The notes under the pieces were generated by a model that saw nothing but the letters and a program-made list of their open reading frames with translations, made no database searches and was not told the origin of the DNA. DNA of 64,000 bases, from NCBI GenBank assembly GCA_019693395.1, contig JAAMXP010002163.1, forward strand, positions 1-64,000, given 5' to 3'. Shown here piece after piece: positions 23,501-34,846 of this stretch. Origin of the DNA: Ettlia oleoabundans. Lineage: Eukaryota; Chlorophyta; Chlorophyceae; Chlamydomonadales. The translations under genes and the position numbers were made by a program. Positions within the stretch are counted from its first letter, which is position 1. Each line of letters begins with the position of its first letter.

Positions 23501-26500
23501 ATACCTGCATCTTCGTCATCACGCGCAGATGCTGCTCCTTCTCTTGCACCAGTGTGTGCACCCCCACAGGAAGCATCAGCTGCGCACAGGTGGGTGCAAG
23601 CAGCCAGGGAGGGGAGGTTGTGCCGGTTCATGATAGACGGGCAGCATGCCATGGAAAGTAAGTAAGAATGCGCCCTTGGGCGTGGGTTGAGGAAGCCAGC
23701 AGAGGAACGGCCCTAGGGCCGCCTCTTGCTGGCTACCATGCAGCATGCCATGGGGTATGTGCGCCTTGCAACATAACCACAAGAAGCAGTAATCAAGGAC
23801 ACGGGTGCTTCAAATCGTGCAGCAGCAGCTCCTGCTGCAACACCAGTAGGCGCAGCAAGCCGTGGCAGCGACAGCGGCACAAGAGCAGCAGAGGCAGCGG
23901 CAGCTGAGGTTGGGCAGCACACCTGCAGCAGCCACATTGAGAACAGGGGTCCCAGCAGGGAGGAGAAATCCAGTGAAAGGCGGCTGGCGCCTCGAGGCAT
24001 GTCCTTCACTCCCACCAGCCGCGCAGAGTAGGAGAGGCCAAGCTCTCGTTTCAGGAAAGCGTTGGCTGCGTTTGGAGGCACACAGTGGTTTGATTGGCAG
24101 GGGAGGGAAGAGTTTCACTGGTGAGATAGTGGCAGGGGCAGGGAGGAATGCTGAGGGTGGGCTTACAAGCGTGGACTAGAGGTCATTGCCTGACGACAGT
24201 GGCAGCAAAAGTGCCCACTATCGCCGCCTGCCAGCCCCATGGGCCCCCCCACAGGCCCCGCCCCAACACCCACACCCCCTTCCACCACAAACCCACTCCT
24301 GCATGCCCACCTGCCAGGTTCACGGGCTGTGTCCAGCGCTGCACACTGGGTGGCCGAGCTCCAACCTCCTCCCCGCCTCCCACGTCGCTGTTGTTCACCC
24401 ACACGGACACATTGAGACCAGCAGTGTTCGTGTTGCGCCAGTCATACAGAGCAGACACGAAGGACCTGCTCGATCATCAAAGGGTGGGCAGTGGGTGTTT
24501 ATGCAGCTAGGTAAGCAGTGCTGGATAGTGGCTGGAGGGAGGAACAAGGGGTAGCATGATTGGTTGGTGCATGCCCTCAGAATCTGCATCACTGTGAAAT
24601 AATCTGTAGTGATGCCCACACAGGGCAGCTGGTACCAGACAGGATACGGTGCAGTATACTGAGAAAAGGGGTGCATAATACTGCAGAGCGAAAACGTGCA
24701 GGGTCCTGAAAAAAGGAACGTAGGAAACTGAGAGAAGATGTGCAATAAACAGCAGAAAGAAGGGGGTCCTTACTGTGAAGAGCCATTCCTACTCAGGCCG
24801 CGATCTGTGTCGGTTGGCAGGTAAACCTTCTGCCCAGAACGCAGCACACACTCAGAGTTGCGCCAGCCGCAGTACACCTGCGTGGTAAAATCACAAGCAA
24901 GAGCGTCAGCGCAAGCACGAGAAAACGGCCATTCATGCCAAAGTAGCCGGAAGCTGGCAGCGTTGCCTCTTTCCGCATAGCGGCGAGAGGCGAACTGCCA
25001 AGGTTAGGCTGTTCCACCCCGTTAACGGGTCCCACACTATCACAGCAGCACCTTTGGTCCAGCAATCAGTCAGTAGCAGTCAACCTGGTAATACCTGGTC
25101 GTTGATCCAGCTGACATCTGCTTGCCACACAGGCGGCAGGCTGGCACACTCGACTGGGAATGCAGTCAGGTTGGTGATGGCCTGCAGATGGGCAGCCACA
25201 TGGGTGTGGCAGGGGCCTGACTAAGTAAAAAAGCAGATGGTCGGCCAAGCAGGCAGGAAGGCAGGGCAGCACAGGGCAGCGCAGGGCAGCATGGGGCAGG
25301 TCAGGTCAGGTCAGGTCAGGAGGGCATACCGGCATGCCAAGTAGATTCATTACACTCAAGTCAACGTCCTGGCTTACCTGCCCGATTTGCTGGAGCGTGC
25401 TGCGATCCGCCTCGCTCAGCGCAGAGCAGTTTGGCAGCGCAAAGTACAGCGGCGGGCGGGCGGCGGTGCCGTTGCTGCCGTCGCCGCTCTGCGCCACGAA
25501 CCCAGGCTCCATCAAGAGAGAGATGGAGGTGGCGGCGGAGGTGCCTGCAAGCAGGGCAGTGGGCGGCAACAGGCACTTAAGTGAGAGGGCCAGCAGGGCC
25601 TGCTTGGAATGCCACCAAACAGTCCATAAGCTAACTGCGCGCGAATAATCAGGTGAAACCTGTGTCTGCGAAGCAGGGAACCTGCCAGTCATGCATGAAG
25701 CTGCAAACCAGTTCTCCATGCAGCTACACTTCAATCCAGCTGCCACATGGCAAATGCACCTCATCCACACTCACCCCATTCCCCCACCCCATTCTCCTTC
25801 TCACCCATGGTTAGGTCGAAATCGTACAACCCCTGGCTCAGCCCCGCCGCCGCCTCCACAAACTCCCTCTCGCTGGCAATCTGCTGCCCCTCTGTGGATG
25901 TGGGCACGCTCTGCCCTCCCGCCTGCGCCGCCGTGTACGCCGCCAGCACGGCATCGGTTATGGGCAGGCCCCTGCCCCACATGGCCTGCATAAGCTCCTC
26001 AGCTGCAGCCTGATCCTGCCCGGTGAAGAGCATGGGCGCCTCTGAGGGTGGGATGGAGGGTGGCGTGGGGAGTGCGCCAGGCATGACGTCGGGGGCTTTT
26101 GGCCCGCGGTACTGCTCCTGCACAACAGAACGCGAGGTACGCAGAAGTGCCAGTCAACCCAATAGCCACACACAACTTTGGACTTACCATGTCACTTTGG
26201 TTTGTGGTATTCAATGCTTTTTTCACGGGCCGGCTACCACCGCATCGTGCTGTCCCCCAGGCGCCCTCTGGTGTGGCGGTTGTGCACAACGAGCCTTCTC
26301 CCTAACTGCTGGCCGCCGTCAGCGGGTTTGCCCAAGGTATGGACCATGTTAAAGTAAGAGCTACAGCATTCCACATGGAAAACTTATACAAAAACAACAG
26401 TGAGCCGCAGCCCCACCTGAGGTATCTCCAGCAGCGCAGGCCACAGCGGCGGCTCCTCCACGGCGCAGAACCCCACCTGGTCCGCTGTGCTGTACAGGAA

Positions 26501-27320
26501 TCCACACTCGCTGTCGTTGTAAGCCTGGGCATGGGGGTAGGGCGAGGCAGCACAATGCAGATAAGGAAAAACAGTCCAGCAATGGAGATACAAAGAGGAG
26601 AGCAGCACGGTACTGGCAACACTATGGGCACACGCTAGCGATCCAGAGGCAACACGATCTACAATGGTGCTGAAATGACTGGCGACTGTGCTGCAGGTGC
26701 TCTGCTCTTCAAAGCAAGGCGCCCTCACCTGGCACTTGGCGTACGGAGAGCAGGGCCGTTCATCTGTGGCTTCATAGCAGAGATAGGTGTAGGTAGCAGC
26801 AGCACTGCCGTTGGCCCGGGAGGGGCCGCCGCCACTTGCGCCGCCCGCAGGGTCTGCCACCCAGTCGCAGCAAGACAGGCACTTGCAGCCGCAGCGGAAG
26901 GCTCGTGAGTCTAGCTGCTGATTGATCACGTCTTGCAGCACCCAGAGGAGCATGCATATGAGGAAGGGGGCCGCCAGGAGCACCGCGTTGCTCAGCCATT
27001 TGCGCTTCTGTGGGTTGGCAGGCAGCAGGGGAAAGAAGAACTGAGAAGGGAGAGCAGGTACCTATGTGATGGGCACCGTGAGTAAGTTATTGTGTCAGGG
27101 ATTGAAATCAACTCGGTCTAGCCAGGTGGGCGGGCAACAGTATGGCTGTGTTCGGGACTCTGCATCCACATCTACTCCGGATGCAAGAGCAAGCCGGCTG
27201 GGTGGGATAACGGTGGGGTGGTAACCGGCCCACCTGATAAGAAACCTGCTTCCTTGCAAGAGCGCCTGCCTGAGACCAGAATGAGGCTCTTTGCCTGCAG
27301 CACCAGCTCATGCTGGTCAT
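17576..27320 (-). CDS. Half-size ABC transporter, ABCA subfamily (plant ATH type)
   Basis: Roughly 27 exons over 9.7 kb. The start [20 protein letters not shown] (27320) is followed by [12 protein letters not shown] and a first membrane segment ([19 protein letters not shown], exon 27007-26729), then a long Cys-containing lumenal/extracellular loop (26524 to about 24310). A second membrane block follows: [12 protein letters not shown] near 23940, [20 protein letters not shown] near 23550, [19 protein letters not shown] near 23230, [19 protein letters not shown] near 22800, and [16 protein letters not shown] near 21980. The single nucleotide-binding domain has Walker [10 protein letters not shown] (about 20400), the Q-loop PQHDLLWEG (about 19880), signature SGGMKRRLS with Walker [11 protein letters not shown] (19217-19140), and the H-loop [12 protein letters not shown] (about 18820). 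One domain pair means it must dimerise. Plant ABCAs are linked to lipid transport; the substrate here is unknown. Some mid-gene exon borders (24880-24590) are unsettled. An alternative in-frame ATG lies at 27452. Confidence 0.9.
25258..25320 (+). repeat. Short tandem repeats, decamer then AGGTC pentamer
   Basis: Imperfect copies of a GCAGGGCAGC-like decamer run into four and a half AGGTC units (25298-25320), inside the ABCA intron between the exons ending at 25378 and starting at 25181. This is simple sequence with no sign of coding. Confidence 0.8.
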
Positions 27321-28531
27321 GGGAATAGCTGGTTGTTGGTTGCGAAGCACAACACCGCCCCTCAACAACGGCGGCGGCGGTGACGGGCTTGAGGAGACGT
27401 GCAGCGGGACAGCGTACCTCAGGGCCCGCCGTTCTGGCGGTTGGGATTGCATCAGGCCTCGGAGTTTGGCCTGAACGAGCCGCTGGGGCGGGGAGCGATC
27501 AGCACCGGCTCATTGCGGCACACCCGAGGGCACCTTGTTGCAGCTTGCTCTCCAAGCAAAAAGTATGACACGGCTTCCGTGACTAGATATCAATGCGCCC
27601 TCGTTGGTTCCCCCTTGAGGCCGTCGAGGCAGATGACCTGGCATGCCGACATGGCGGCGGCGGGTAACGCAGGGTAACGCGGGTCACGCAGGGGGGCATC
27701 GCCATGGGCTTACTGCCGGTAAAAGGGTTGGTCATCCGACCCTTGTTTCAGGTTTATAAATCAGGGTTTAATTTGCAAGCAGTGGCAGCAAAGGCGGCAG
27801 GCCTCATATGAGCCATAACAGCTCTGCACAACACTAGTTTTCCGGTTGTGTGCTAGAATAATGGCAGCGAGTCGAAGTATTTTGGGGGCTAGTTCACGTT
27901 TCAGTGAGTCTACGCTGGTGGACAGCACATTCCCCCTCCTGCTTGCTGCCACCGACAGCAGCCGATGTACCCGCCTTCCTTGGCCTCCAGCACCACATGG
28001 GTGTCTGCTATCCCAGGTTTCATGCCAGGGGCATCAGGAATATGTGCAAAACAAGTTGACATGGCTAGAAAATGGTGGTAAAGTAGCGGATCCAGAGAAC
28101 TGGGTTGACGGGACAAACCGTGACGAAACGCAAGGAAACAGCATATTCAAAGGGTTGCATAAACGGCCTGCTGGCTAGGAGGCATGGCTTGGGTTTACAG
28201 TAAGCACGTGCAACGACGCAGAAAAAACAAAACTGATCCCATACGTGAGGCTTGAGAGGTTTATTTCGAACAAACAAGCACAGCGAGCATAGCGGGGCAA
28301 CGAGCACGCAAGGCCGTTAGCCAGCCCTACACTGACAAAAATCATTGTGCCCGTCAGGCTTTAGCGGTTGATACAAGCTGAGTAGACTAACAGAGCAGGC
28401 AGTAACACAGAACACTGATATGAGGCTAAAGCATCGGCAGAAACTGCAACAAAGCATCTAAATGGCGCGAAAACAACGGCATGTTGTGGAACAAGCATTG
28501 CCAAGCCGCAGCAGCGCGCGCTACGAAGCAT
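27321..28531. other. Upstream of the ABCA gene; no gene called
   Basis: Should include the ABCA promoter and the 3' region of the next minus-strand gene. A minus-strand open stretch at 28116-27761 reads protein-like in two frames (for example KREILAPK-like helix-forming residues near 27880), but it has no recognisable domain and no clear splice link. The 28190-28530 part is AT-rich and looks untranslated. Confidence 0.4.
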
Positions 28532-29679
28532 TCAAACAATGTAGGGTAGGAATGACAAGGCCCAGCCAGGGCTGGGGGTGAGGGCATAGGGGGCGCTGCG
28601 GCGGGCCAGCTCGCGCCGGGCGGCCTCCCTTTCTTCCATTTCTGCCAGTATGGCAGCCCGGCGAGTCTCAGCTGCCCGACTGCTGCTATCTAAGCTGCGG
28701 GCAGTCCTGGAAGCGCTACTCTCGTTGCTAGCTGTGTAGTCTGCTGCAATGAAAACGCCAATGGGGTTGTAAGCATCAGGCGCACTGGTGCCGCTGCTAG
28801 AACCATCCTCTGCTGCTGCCCCAACCCTCGGTGCACCTGAACAGCCAGTCACAACATTAAAGTTGGTTTGTAACATGGATTTCCGAACCAACACAGTTGC
28901 CATTCGCATGCAGCAGTAAGGGTACGCGGCAAAGACCAACCTCCAACTTTGAGTGCAAAGCAAGCAAACACAGGCAGCATTGCAACCGGGCAGGAAGCCG
29001 CCAACAAGGAGCCTGCGTGCCTTGTGAGGATGGTTGTGGTGATCCCAGGTCAAGCTGATTGCCGGGGTGCACGACCACGACAGCAATCATGCCGGGCTTG
29101 CTGGGCGAACGCGAGGTGGCGGCTGACGACTTGAGTTGGCCTGCAGTAACAAGAGCAGGAGGTGAAGCTGCTTTTCCCTTCAAAGGTCCACAGCATTTAA
29201 ACTTTGCTCATGACCCATAGGCATGCATTGCCACATGCGAGGAAAGCTTGATGCCGGTTTTAATTCATCAAAAAAGATTAACCAGCAATCTGCCACCAAC
29301 CTGCAGACGTGGCGGGCGTAGCGGGGCCGCCAGTGGCTATCACGTCTGCAACTACCTGGCCCTGCCATTGCCAGGGCCACATGAAGCGACCGCAGCGCTG
29401 TTTGGTCCACAATAACCACACCACCAGTGCGAAGGACAGCACCACAACGAGAGATAGGGTGCCACATATGACAGCAACTGTAGGGCAAGGGCAGAGGAGC
29501 GGGCGGCGTGCCTGTAAGGGCAGGGCAGCCATCGTAACGGCGTGCAGCAGGGGACGCCATAAATCGTTCCGCACTGATCTATATTGTTTGCGCCGTGCCC
29601 CATCCAAGCCTTTGGTGCTTTCCGTGACAGGGGCGGGCGGCATCGCCGGCACGACGATCAGCGAGGGATCCCTGGCCAC
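28532..29679 (-). CDS. Single-pass membrane protein of unknown family
   Basis: I do not recognise this gene. The first exon (29679 to about 29302, ending at a GTTGGT donor in phase 1) encodes a ~60-residue basic N-terminal region, then one strong membrane segment (VAVICGTLSLVVVLSFALVV) followed by a Lys/Arg stop. The last exon starts near 28838 in matching phase (after TTCAG) and ends at 28532. It is rich in Ser, Ala, Glu and Arg, with a charged helix-forming stretch (AAILAEMEEREAARRELARR) that could be a coiled coil. A middle exon around 29141-29050 may or may not be included. The predicted product is about 200-250 aa with a membrane anchor and a cytosolic helical tail. The next gene upstream (30200-31166) has a similar plan. 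Confidence 0.5.
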
Positions 29680-30199
29680 TCAACCGCCAGTCAAAACAAC
29701 CCATAGACGGCACAACTTACTTGCGGTGTTGTTGTTGTAGTTTTGCACAGCTGAGCCCATCGCGCCGCTTGCACGTGAAGGCTGGGTTCCTCCCCTGCTC
29801 CCCGGCGCCAGAACGCAACTGCAGGGTGGTTACTGTGCTGTGGCGACCTGCATGGTCACGGCTGTTCACCCCTATCACAATCAACATAGTACCGCCGCTG
29901 CTGCAGGCGCTGCGCTTGGGAGAATCTTACACCCAGATTTGCCGACCGCTACTGGCCATGAGATCAGACAAATTAGATCCGACCAGGCTTCATGCATTAC
30001 ATATCACATAGTGCATGCATAGTTCATACCCTAAACCGTGACCGTTAACATCCAGCCTTTGATCAGGCTGTGATGCGAGGCGGGAAAACGTCAGAACAAT
30101 GTAGGCCACACACGGTCGGGAAGCACCACCTCTCCCTTGGCCATGCCGCCACAGTCTCCCAAGGCAGCATGTTGCATCAAAAGCCGTATCCTGTGAGCC
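29680..30199. other. Intergenic between two minus-strand genes
   Basis: Promoter side of the membrane-protein gene at 28532-29679. No motif or gene is recognised. Confidence 0.45.
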
Positions 30200-31166
30200 T
30201 CAGGGAAGCCAATCGGAAGGGGAATGCAGCGGCGCCAGTGCTACGAGCCGCCATGGTCTGACCTCGCTGCTGTGTCGCCTCTCCTCCTCTGCCGCCATGT
30301 ATTCAGCGGCTGCATTTCTAAAAACAGGACTCCCCACAAGGTGCAAGGTCATTGCCCCTGGCCCGAACCGCACCGGAAAAGCGGGACCAGCTGCTGAGGG
30401 GTTGCCACCTTGCGGCACCCTGCCGCTGGCTGAGTGGCCCACACTCAGGCTGCCAACAGCTTCCAATCCCTCAACATCAACATCCAGCTTATCTGCAGTG
30501 AGTATGTGGCCTTCTTATAAGGCGCTCAGTTGAGCATAAAATTAAGGAGCCTGTCTCCACAGCCCACTTGTCCGAAGCAAAGCAAGGTTCCTTGCCTACC
30601 CAGGTCGCCATGCATGCCAGAGAGGGGTTTAATTGAGTCTGCAGAAGTTGAGTCCTGACCTTGTGGTGGACAGCATGGAGTGGCAACCGCCGCAGTGCAG
30701 TCTGGTTGCTCAACCACAACTGAGAGAGCTTGGGAGGTTTGATGCTCCTGTTTGCTGCCGCTGTGCGCATGAATGTGCTGAGCAGGTGGTGACGTATTGC
30801 TTCCCGGGCTAGTCTGTGCATGGAACACCGTAGGATCTGCGCACGTGGGAGAGAAGAAAGGGTACTTCCCCAAGTGTCTCGCTTGTTATGCTGCTTTACA
30901 ACCAGCGTGCGTTGAAGGGTGGCTGCAACGCAGCACGCACGCCAGATAGTGCAAGCCAATGCTGAGGGGGCTAGTGCATCAACCTCACCTCGTCCTGTGC
31001 GGCGCCTGCAACACAGCACCACGGTCAGCCAGCCACAAGGCGGCAGCGACAAATGCCAGCTGCCGTGGGTGCGCTGGCTGCGACTTCGCAGCCAAACAAT
31101 TGAGCAGGATGCTGCCATCATGGTGGCCGCCATCAAAGAAACCCCAAGCAGCAGTCCCAGGTGCAT
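30200..31166 (-). CDS. Single-pass membrane protein of unknown family
   Basis: I do not recognise this gene. Three exons join in phase (31166-30989, 30836-30600, 30492-30200) to give 235 aa. The N terminus is a signal anchor or membrane segment (HLGLLLGVSLMAATMMAASC) followed by an Arg/Ser-rich stretch. The middle exon is polar and low-complexity with scattered Cys. The C-terminal exon has SAAGPAFPVRFGPG, MTLHLVGSPVFRNAAAEYM and a short acidic-basic helix (AAEEERRHSSE). The start at 31166 was chosen because it sits directly before the hydrophobic segment; the frame is open upstream to an ATG at 31397, which would add 77 residues. Its neighbour at 28532-29679 has the same strand and a similar layout, perhaps from an old duplication, but I see no clear sequence identity. 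Confidence 0.5.
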
Positions 31167-32408
31167 CGTGGTAATGTCCCGCTCTCCAAAATCCGCCAGC
31201 ACCAGCGGTGGAACGCTTTGGCCAAGCAGCCTCGCAGCAGGCAACAAGGTTGCAGGGGCTGGCTCGTTCTGCCTCCTGATTACTTTGTCGGCTGATACGT
31301 CAGCTGCGACATTGTTAGGAGCCGCGAGGGAGCAGCAGGCTATCTCAACCCTGACTAAGCGGCGTGCACCTAACAACGCCAGATACTTGGCTAGCAAAGA
31401 GACCTACGCACACCTACACGCCCTCACACGGTTTGACGTATCGCGATAGAAAGTGGTTCGCCTGGCGGTGTCCCGGCTACTGGTTCAAACAATGTTGTGT
31501 TTGGCTGGCTTGGCCCTCCTTTAGGGCATGAATTGCCATGCATCCCTATGTGGTCCTCTGTCCAAGGTAAGGCTGGATGTGCTCTTGGTTGGTCTGCTGC
31601 TGCTGCTACTGCCTTCGCATTTGTCTAGAAGAATCTGTCAATCTGCCAAATAGAAGGGCTACTCCACTGATGCGTTCAAACCTTGAGTGCTTACCCACCC
31701 AGCTGGCGTGGCGCCGCTTATGCCTCGCTTCAGAGCGGCGCCGCGTGCTGGGCGGGCTGCCATGCTGGCATGCTTGGGTGGCAGATAATGCACTGCTCGC
31801 ATTCCGCTGGTGTAAACTACTGAACTGGGAACAGCGCCGACAGACTGCCTCGCTCTTGCGGGTTTGCCGTTATCTGTCATTCTGTCTCGAACCAACCTAG
31901 CGAGCTGCCTGGATGCCAATCTCGTGTGAGGGAGCCTTTCAAGCTGTTACGCCTGCTGGTAGGTTTCAAGGACAAGCGTAGGAGCGTGCCGCGGACAGCC
32001 AAAAACGCGGAGCCCCCGGCGACGCCCTCCCTGCGCTGTCGGCGTTGCACTGGCCATTAAAGCTGCCAGTAGTGTCGAAAACTAGCGAGAAGTACGCAAA
32101 CAGCGTGGGTCACCCTGAAGCTCAGCAGCCACGCCAGTACGGCAGCGTCACCCGCAGCCCACGCTGGTGCTGTTACTCCGTCGAGAATGGAACTTGGCAT
32201 GTCACCAATTCCCTCACCGGCAGGCAGCTGCAGCACATCCCCAGGTGGGTGCCATCCAGGGCAACAAGCTGGCGATGCCAGAGCGTCTTGGGTCGTGTTG
32301 GCTGCTTGCTACCCAGCTGGCAGTTGGGCCCCAATCCGCTCCACCGGGCCTTCTCTCCGCTGTGCAGCCAAGGCTGGCGTGTTTGCTCTTCTGGCTAGCA
32401 GCGTGAGG
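31167..32408. other. Intergenic between divergent genes
   Basis: Some 1.2 kb between the membrane-protein gene (-) and the ubiquitin-like protein gene (+). Both strands have open frames, but none carries recognisable motifs. It presumably holds both promoters and 5' untranslated regions. Confidence 0.45.
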
Positions 32409-33839
32409 ATGCGAGACGCGGGTGCGATGGCGGGTGCAGTGGACGCTATGGTGGGTCGCGCCTCCAGCTACCTACCTGCCTCCCTCGCCCGCCGCCGCCT
32501 CAGCGGCTCCCTGCCGCCGCAGCCTGTCAGCGTGCCGGTGCGATTGCTGTCAGGGGATGAGGCTTTGCTGGGTGCTACAGCAGACACCAGCGTGGAGCAG
32601 CTGCAGCAAGAATGCTGGAAGGTGGCGCGCATACAGCCCAAACAGCAGCAGCTTTGTATCCATGGTAAGTACCCGAGTTTGTCATCTGCTGTCACCTATT
32701 TCTGAGCGGTCATGAACCGCTGGCCACCTCAGTCTCATTGCAGCGCCATGCAGATGGGTTGATATGATGATATTCTGCCGCCTGCCTACAACTGTCCCAC
32801 GTTCCCTTTTTAGTCTGCCGCCGCTCTTCCTCCACATTCTGATGCCCGCCATGTCCTCCTTACCTGGCCTACCGCTGCTGCTGCTGCAGAGGAGCCTCGA
32901 GAGCCCGGCCTATCAGGCCTGCTGCGTGCAACTGCCACAAACCTGAGCAGCCGGCAGCGGATGGCTCGCCAGCTCACAGACTGGTCGTCCTTCTTTCTTC
33001 TGCCAGAGGGCATCAGCCGAGAGCTCCGCGGGCAGGGACTGGTTAGCTGGGCGCACGACAACGTGTGGCAACAGCTGCGCGACCGGCCGCCACCACCAGG
33101 GACAGTGCGGGTGAGCGGCGCTGCGATGTGTGCGCTGTGTTATGCCATGCTGCTCCGCGCCAGTGCTTGCAAGCGTTGACCTCGCTGGCGTCCTTGGTAG
33201 CCTTGTTGTGATGAAATGGTGGGCGCCTGGCTGTTTGTGAGTGGCATCTGGTGCTTGGAACAAGTCTGCATGGAAGCATAAAATCCACTGGAAAATCTGA
33301 CCTATCGATGACTCTACGCCCGATGCCGGTGGTTGCAGGTGTTGGTTGCCACATTGGATGGCAGGCGGCGCTGCATTCTGGTCCGCAGCAGCAGCAGCAT
33401 CGCATCCTTGCGCCAGGACGTGCAGCAGCACGCGGCGGTGCCTGTGGATCAGCAGCGCTTGGTTGTGTTGGAGCAGCAGACTCTCAGCCCCCCTGCCAGG
33501 GTGCTCTGGGCGGTGCTGCGACTTCTCCTTGCAGTGCTGCTGTGGGCAGGCAGCTGGTTGATGGTGGGCGGGCGCTGGTTGCTGGGCCTGCCGCCATCCA
33601 CGGACGTGCGGCTGCGGTTGGTTACAGAGAGCGGCAGGGAGGTTCAGCTGATCGTCAGCCCTGAGACAACCCTGCAGCAGTTGCAGCAGCTGGTTTGGGA
33701 GCAGCATGGCGAACAGCTGAGCCTGCAGCAGCTGCTGTCGGTCAGCCCCAGCAAAGCAGGCAGCAGCAGCCCGGAGAAGCGCATCATTACCGCCAGCGGC
33801 AGCAGCCCTCTTCCCCATCCAAGCAGCCTAGAAAGATGA
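32409..33839 (+). CDS. Protein with three ubiquitin-like domains and a hydrophobic hairpin
   Basis: Three exons close in frame to 325 aa: 32409-32664, 32890-33110, 33339-33839. An N-terminal ubiquitin-like fold (about residues 38-85, VRLLSGDEALLGATAD then QQQLCIH) is followed by a helical middle region (MARQLTDWSSFFLLPEGISR). A second ubiquitin-like fold (VLVATLDGRRRCILVRSSSS through QQRLVVLEQQTL) follows. Next comes a ~30-residue very hydrophobic segment (VLWAVLRLLLAVLLWAGSWL onward), and then a third ubiquitin-like stretch (DVRLRLVTESGREVQLIVSP through LQQLLSV). The C-terminal tail is Ser/Pro-rich and lacks a terminal Gly-Gly, so it is probably not conjugated. Known proteins with a ubiquitin-like domain and membrane segment (HERP/TMUB-type) act in ER quality control; any such role here is inference. 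The start could lie further upstream, at 32187. Confidence 0.72.
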
Positions 33840-34420
33840 AGCGCCTGCTTCAATCGAGGAGCTGCGTGGGTTCTTATGTCGAGCCCAGGACCCCATCATA
33901 CTTGCAGTCAACCTGTACCAACACAATACATTGTTTAGTTGCGTTGCCTACCTGCGTTTTAGCACTCCTCATTGCTATGCATTTGCCCTGCCATGCCTTG
34001 CCCTGCCATGCCATGCCCTCCATAGTCAGTGTGCTGGAGTTAGCGCCACGACGTGCACAGCCATGCCTTGAGCAACCATTTGTTGTACGCATCCATGTTT
34101 GAGCCTCTAGACAGCTGCTGGAGCAGGCAATTGAATATTTAGAAGAGAGGAGATTGAGCTTAGCACGAGACAGACGCCCCACAGTCTCTCTAAGCTGCGC
34201 CACAAGTGCCAGCGCTCTTGACAGCTGGGGGCACCGTCGCTTGCCATCTGGCACCTGTGCCTGCGCGGCCCCGCATGTATGGGCTGTGATTGTTGAGCGT
34301 CTCGTACATTCTTGAATTCATAATTGTCGCCCGCTCCTGCTTTTGTTGTGCCTGTCCCTTGCGCCCCACACTGCCCGGAGCCCTGCCATCTCTCTCACCC
34401 ACGATTCCCGTTCTAACGGC
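33840..34420. other. Intergenic, plus-strand tandem genes
   Basis: Contains the 3' region of the ubiquitin-like gene. Imperfect CCATG/CCTTG copies occur at about 33980-34020. No gene is recognised. Confidence 0.45.
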
Positions 34421-34846
34421 ATGAAGGCTTCTGCCGAGGGGAGTGTAGGTGTCATCGCCACCGGTCTTGGTGAGCGGCGTTGCCGCCGCTCTGTCTGCCG
34501 CCGTTGCCGCCGCTCTTGTCTGCCGCTGCTCTCTTCTGTGCGCCGCTACCTGCCGCCGCCACGGAGAACAAGTAGCACAGTGCCAACTGTGCAATCTACC
34601 TCTCTTACTCCTGCAGCCCCCTGCGGTGGATATGGCGGTATGTGCATGGGAGCAATGCCTTACGGCACCTGGGACACACCTGCGCAGCAAGCGCCCACTC
34701 GTGCCGTGTCCGGCCGCCGCTTTTTCTCCTCCCTCGAGCGATTAGCCAGCAGCAAATCAACACAAGAGTTGTGTGTTGAGGCGGAACCAAAGGAGGAGGT
34801 AACGTCCCCCCGCAGCGTGGTGGGCGTGGAATTTGGGAGTGCTTGA
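34421..34846 (+). CDS. Possible small protein of unknown function
   Basis: Two exons joined in phase (34421-34469 with donor GTGAGC; 34617-34846 after CTGCAG) give 92 aa. The reading includes a Gly/Met/Tyr-rich part (CGGYGGMCMGAMPYGTWDTP), a basic-hydrophobic stretch (SGRRFFSSLERLASS) and an acidic C terminus (VEAEPKEEVTSPR). No family is recognised. The minus strand is also open here, and more 5' exons are possible, so this is tentative. Confidence 0.4.
   Translation: MKASAEGSVGVIATGLGERRCRRSVCRRCRRSCLPLLSSVRRYLPPPRRTSSTVPTVQSTSLTPAAPCGGYGGMCMGAMPYGTWDTPAQQAPTRAVSGRRFFSSLERLASSKSTQELCVEAEPKEEVTSPRSVVGVEFGSA

Noticed and set aside
22729..23652. 307-codon minus-strand open frame as a single exon
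   Set aside because: It includes true ABCA membrane segments but reads through introns between them; splice sites at both sides of each segment are clear.
30489..31397. 302-codon minus-strand open frame
   Set aside because: Only its middle part (31166-30989) is used. A GTGAGG donor at 30988 and matching acceptor phases give a better three-exon gene; the rest reads through an intron.
32913..33818. 301-codon minus-strand open frame
   Set aside because: Exact antisense of the ubiquitin-like gene exons; its composition (Gln, Ala, His, Pro-rich) is that of a complementary-strand shadow.
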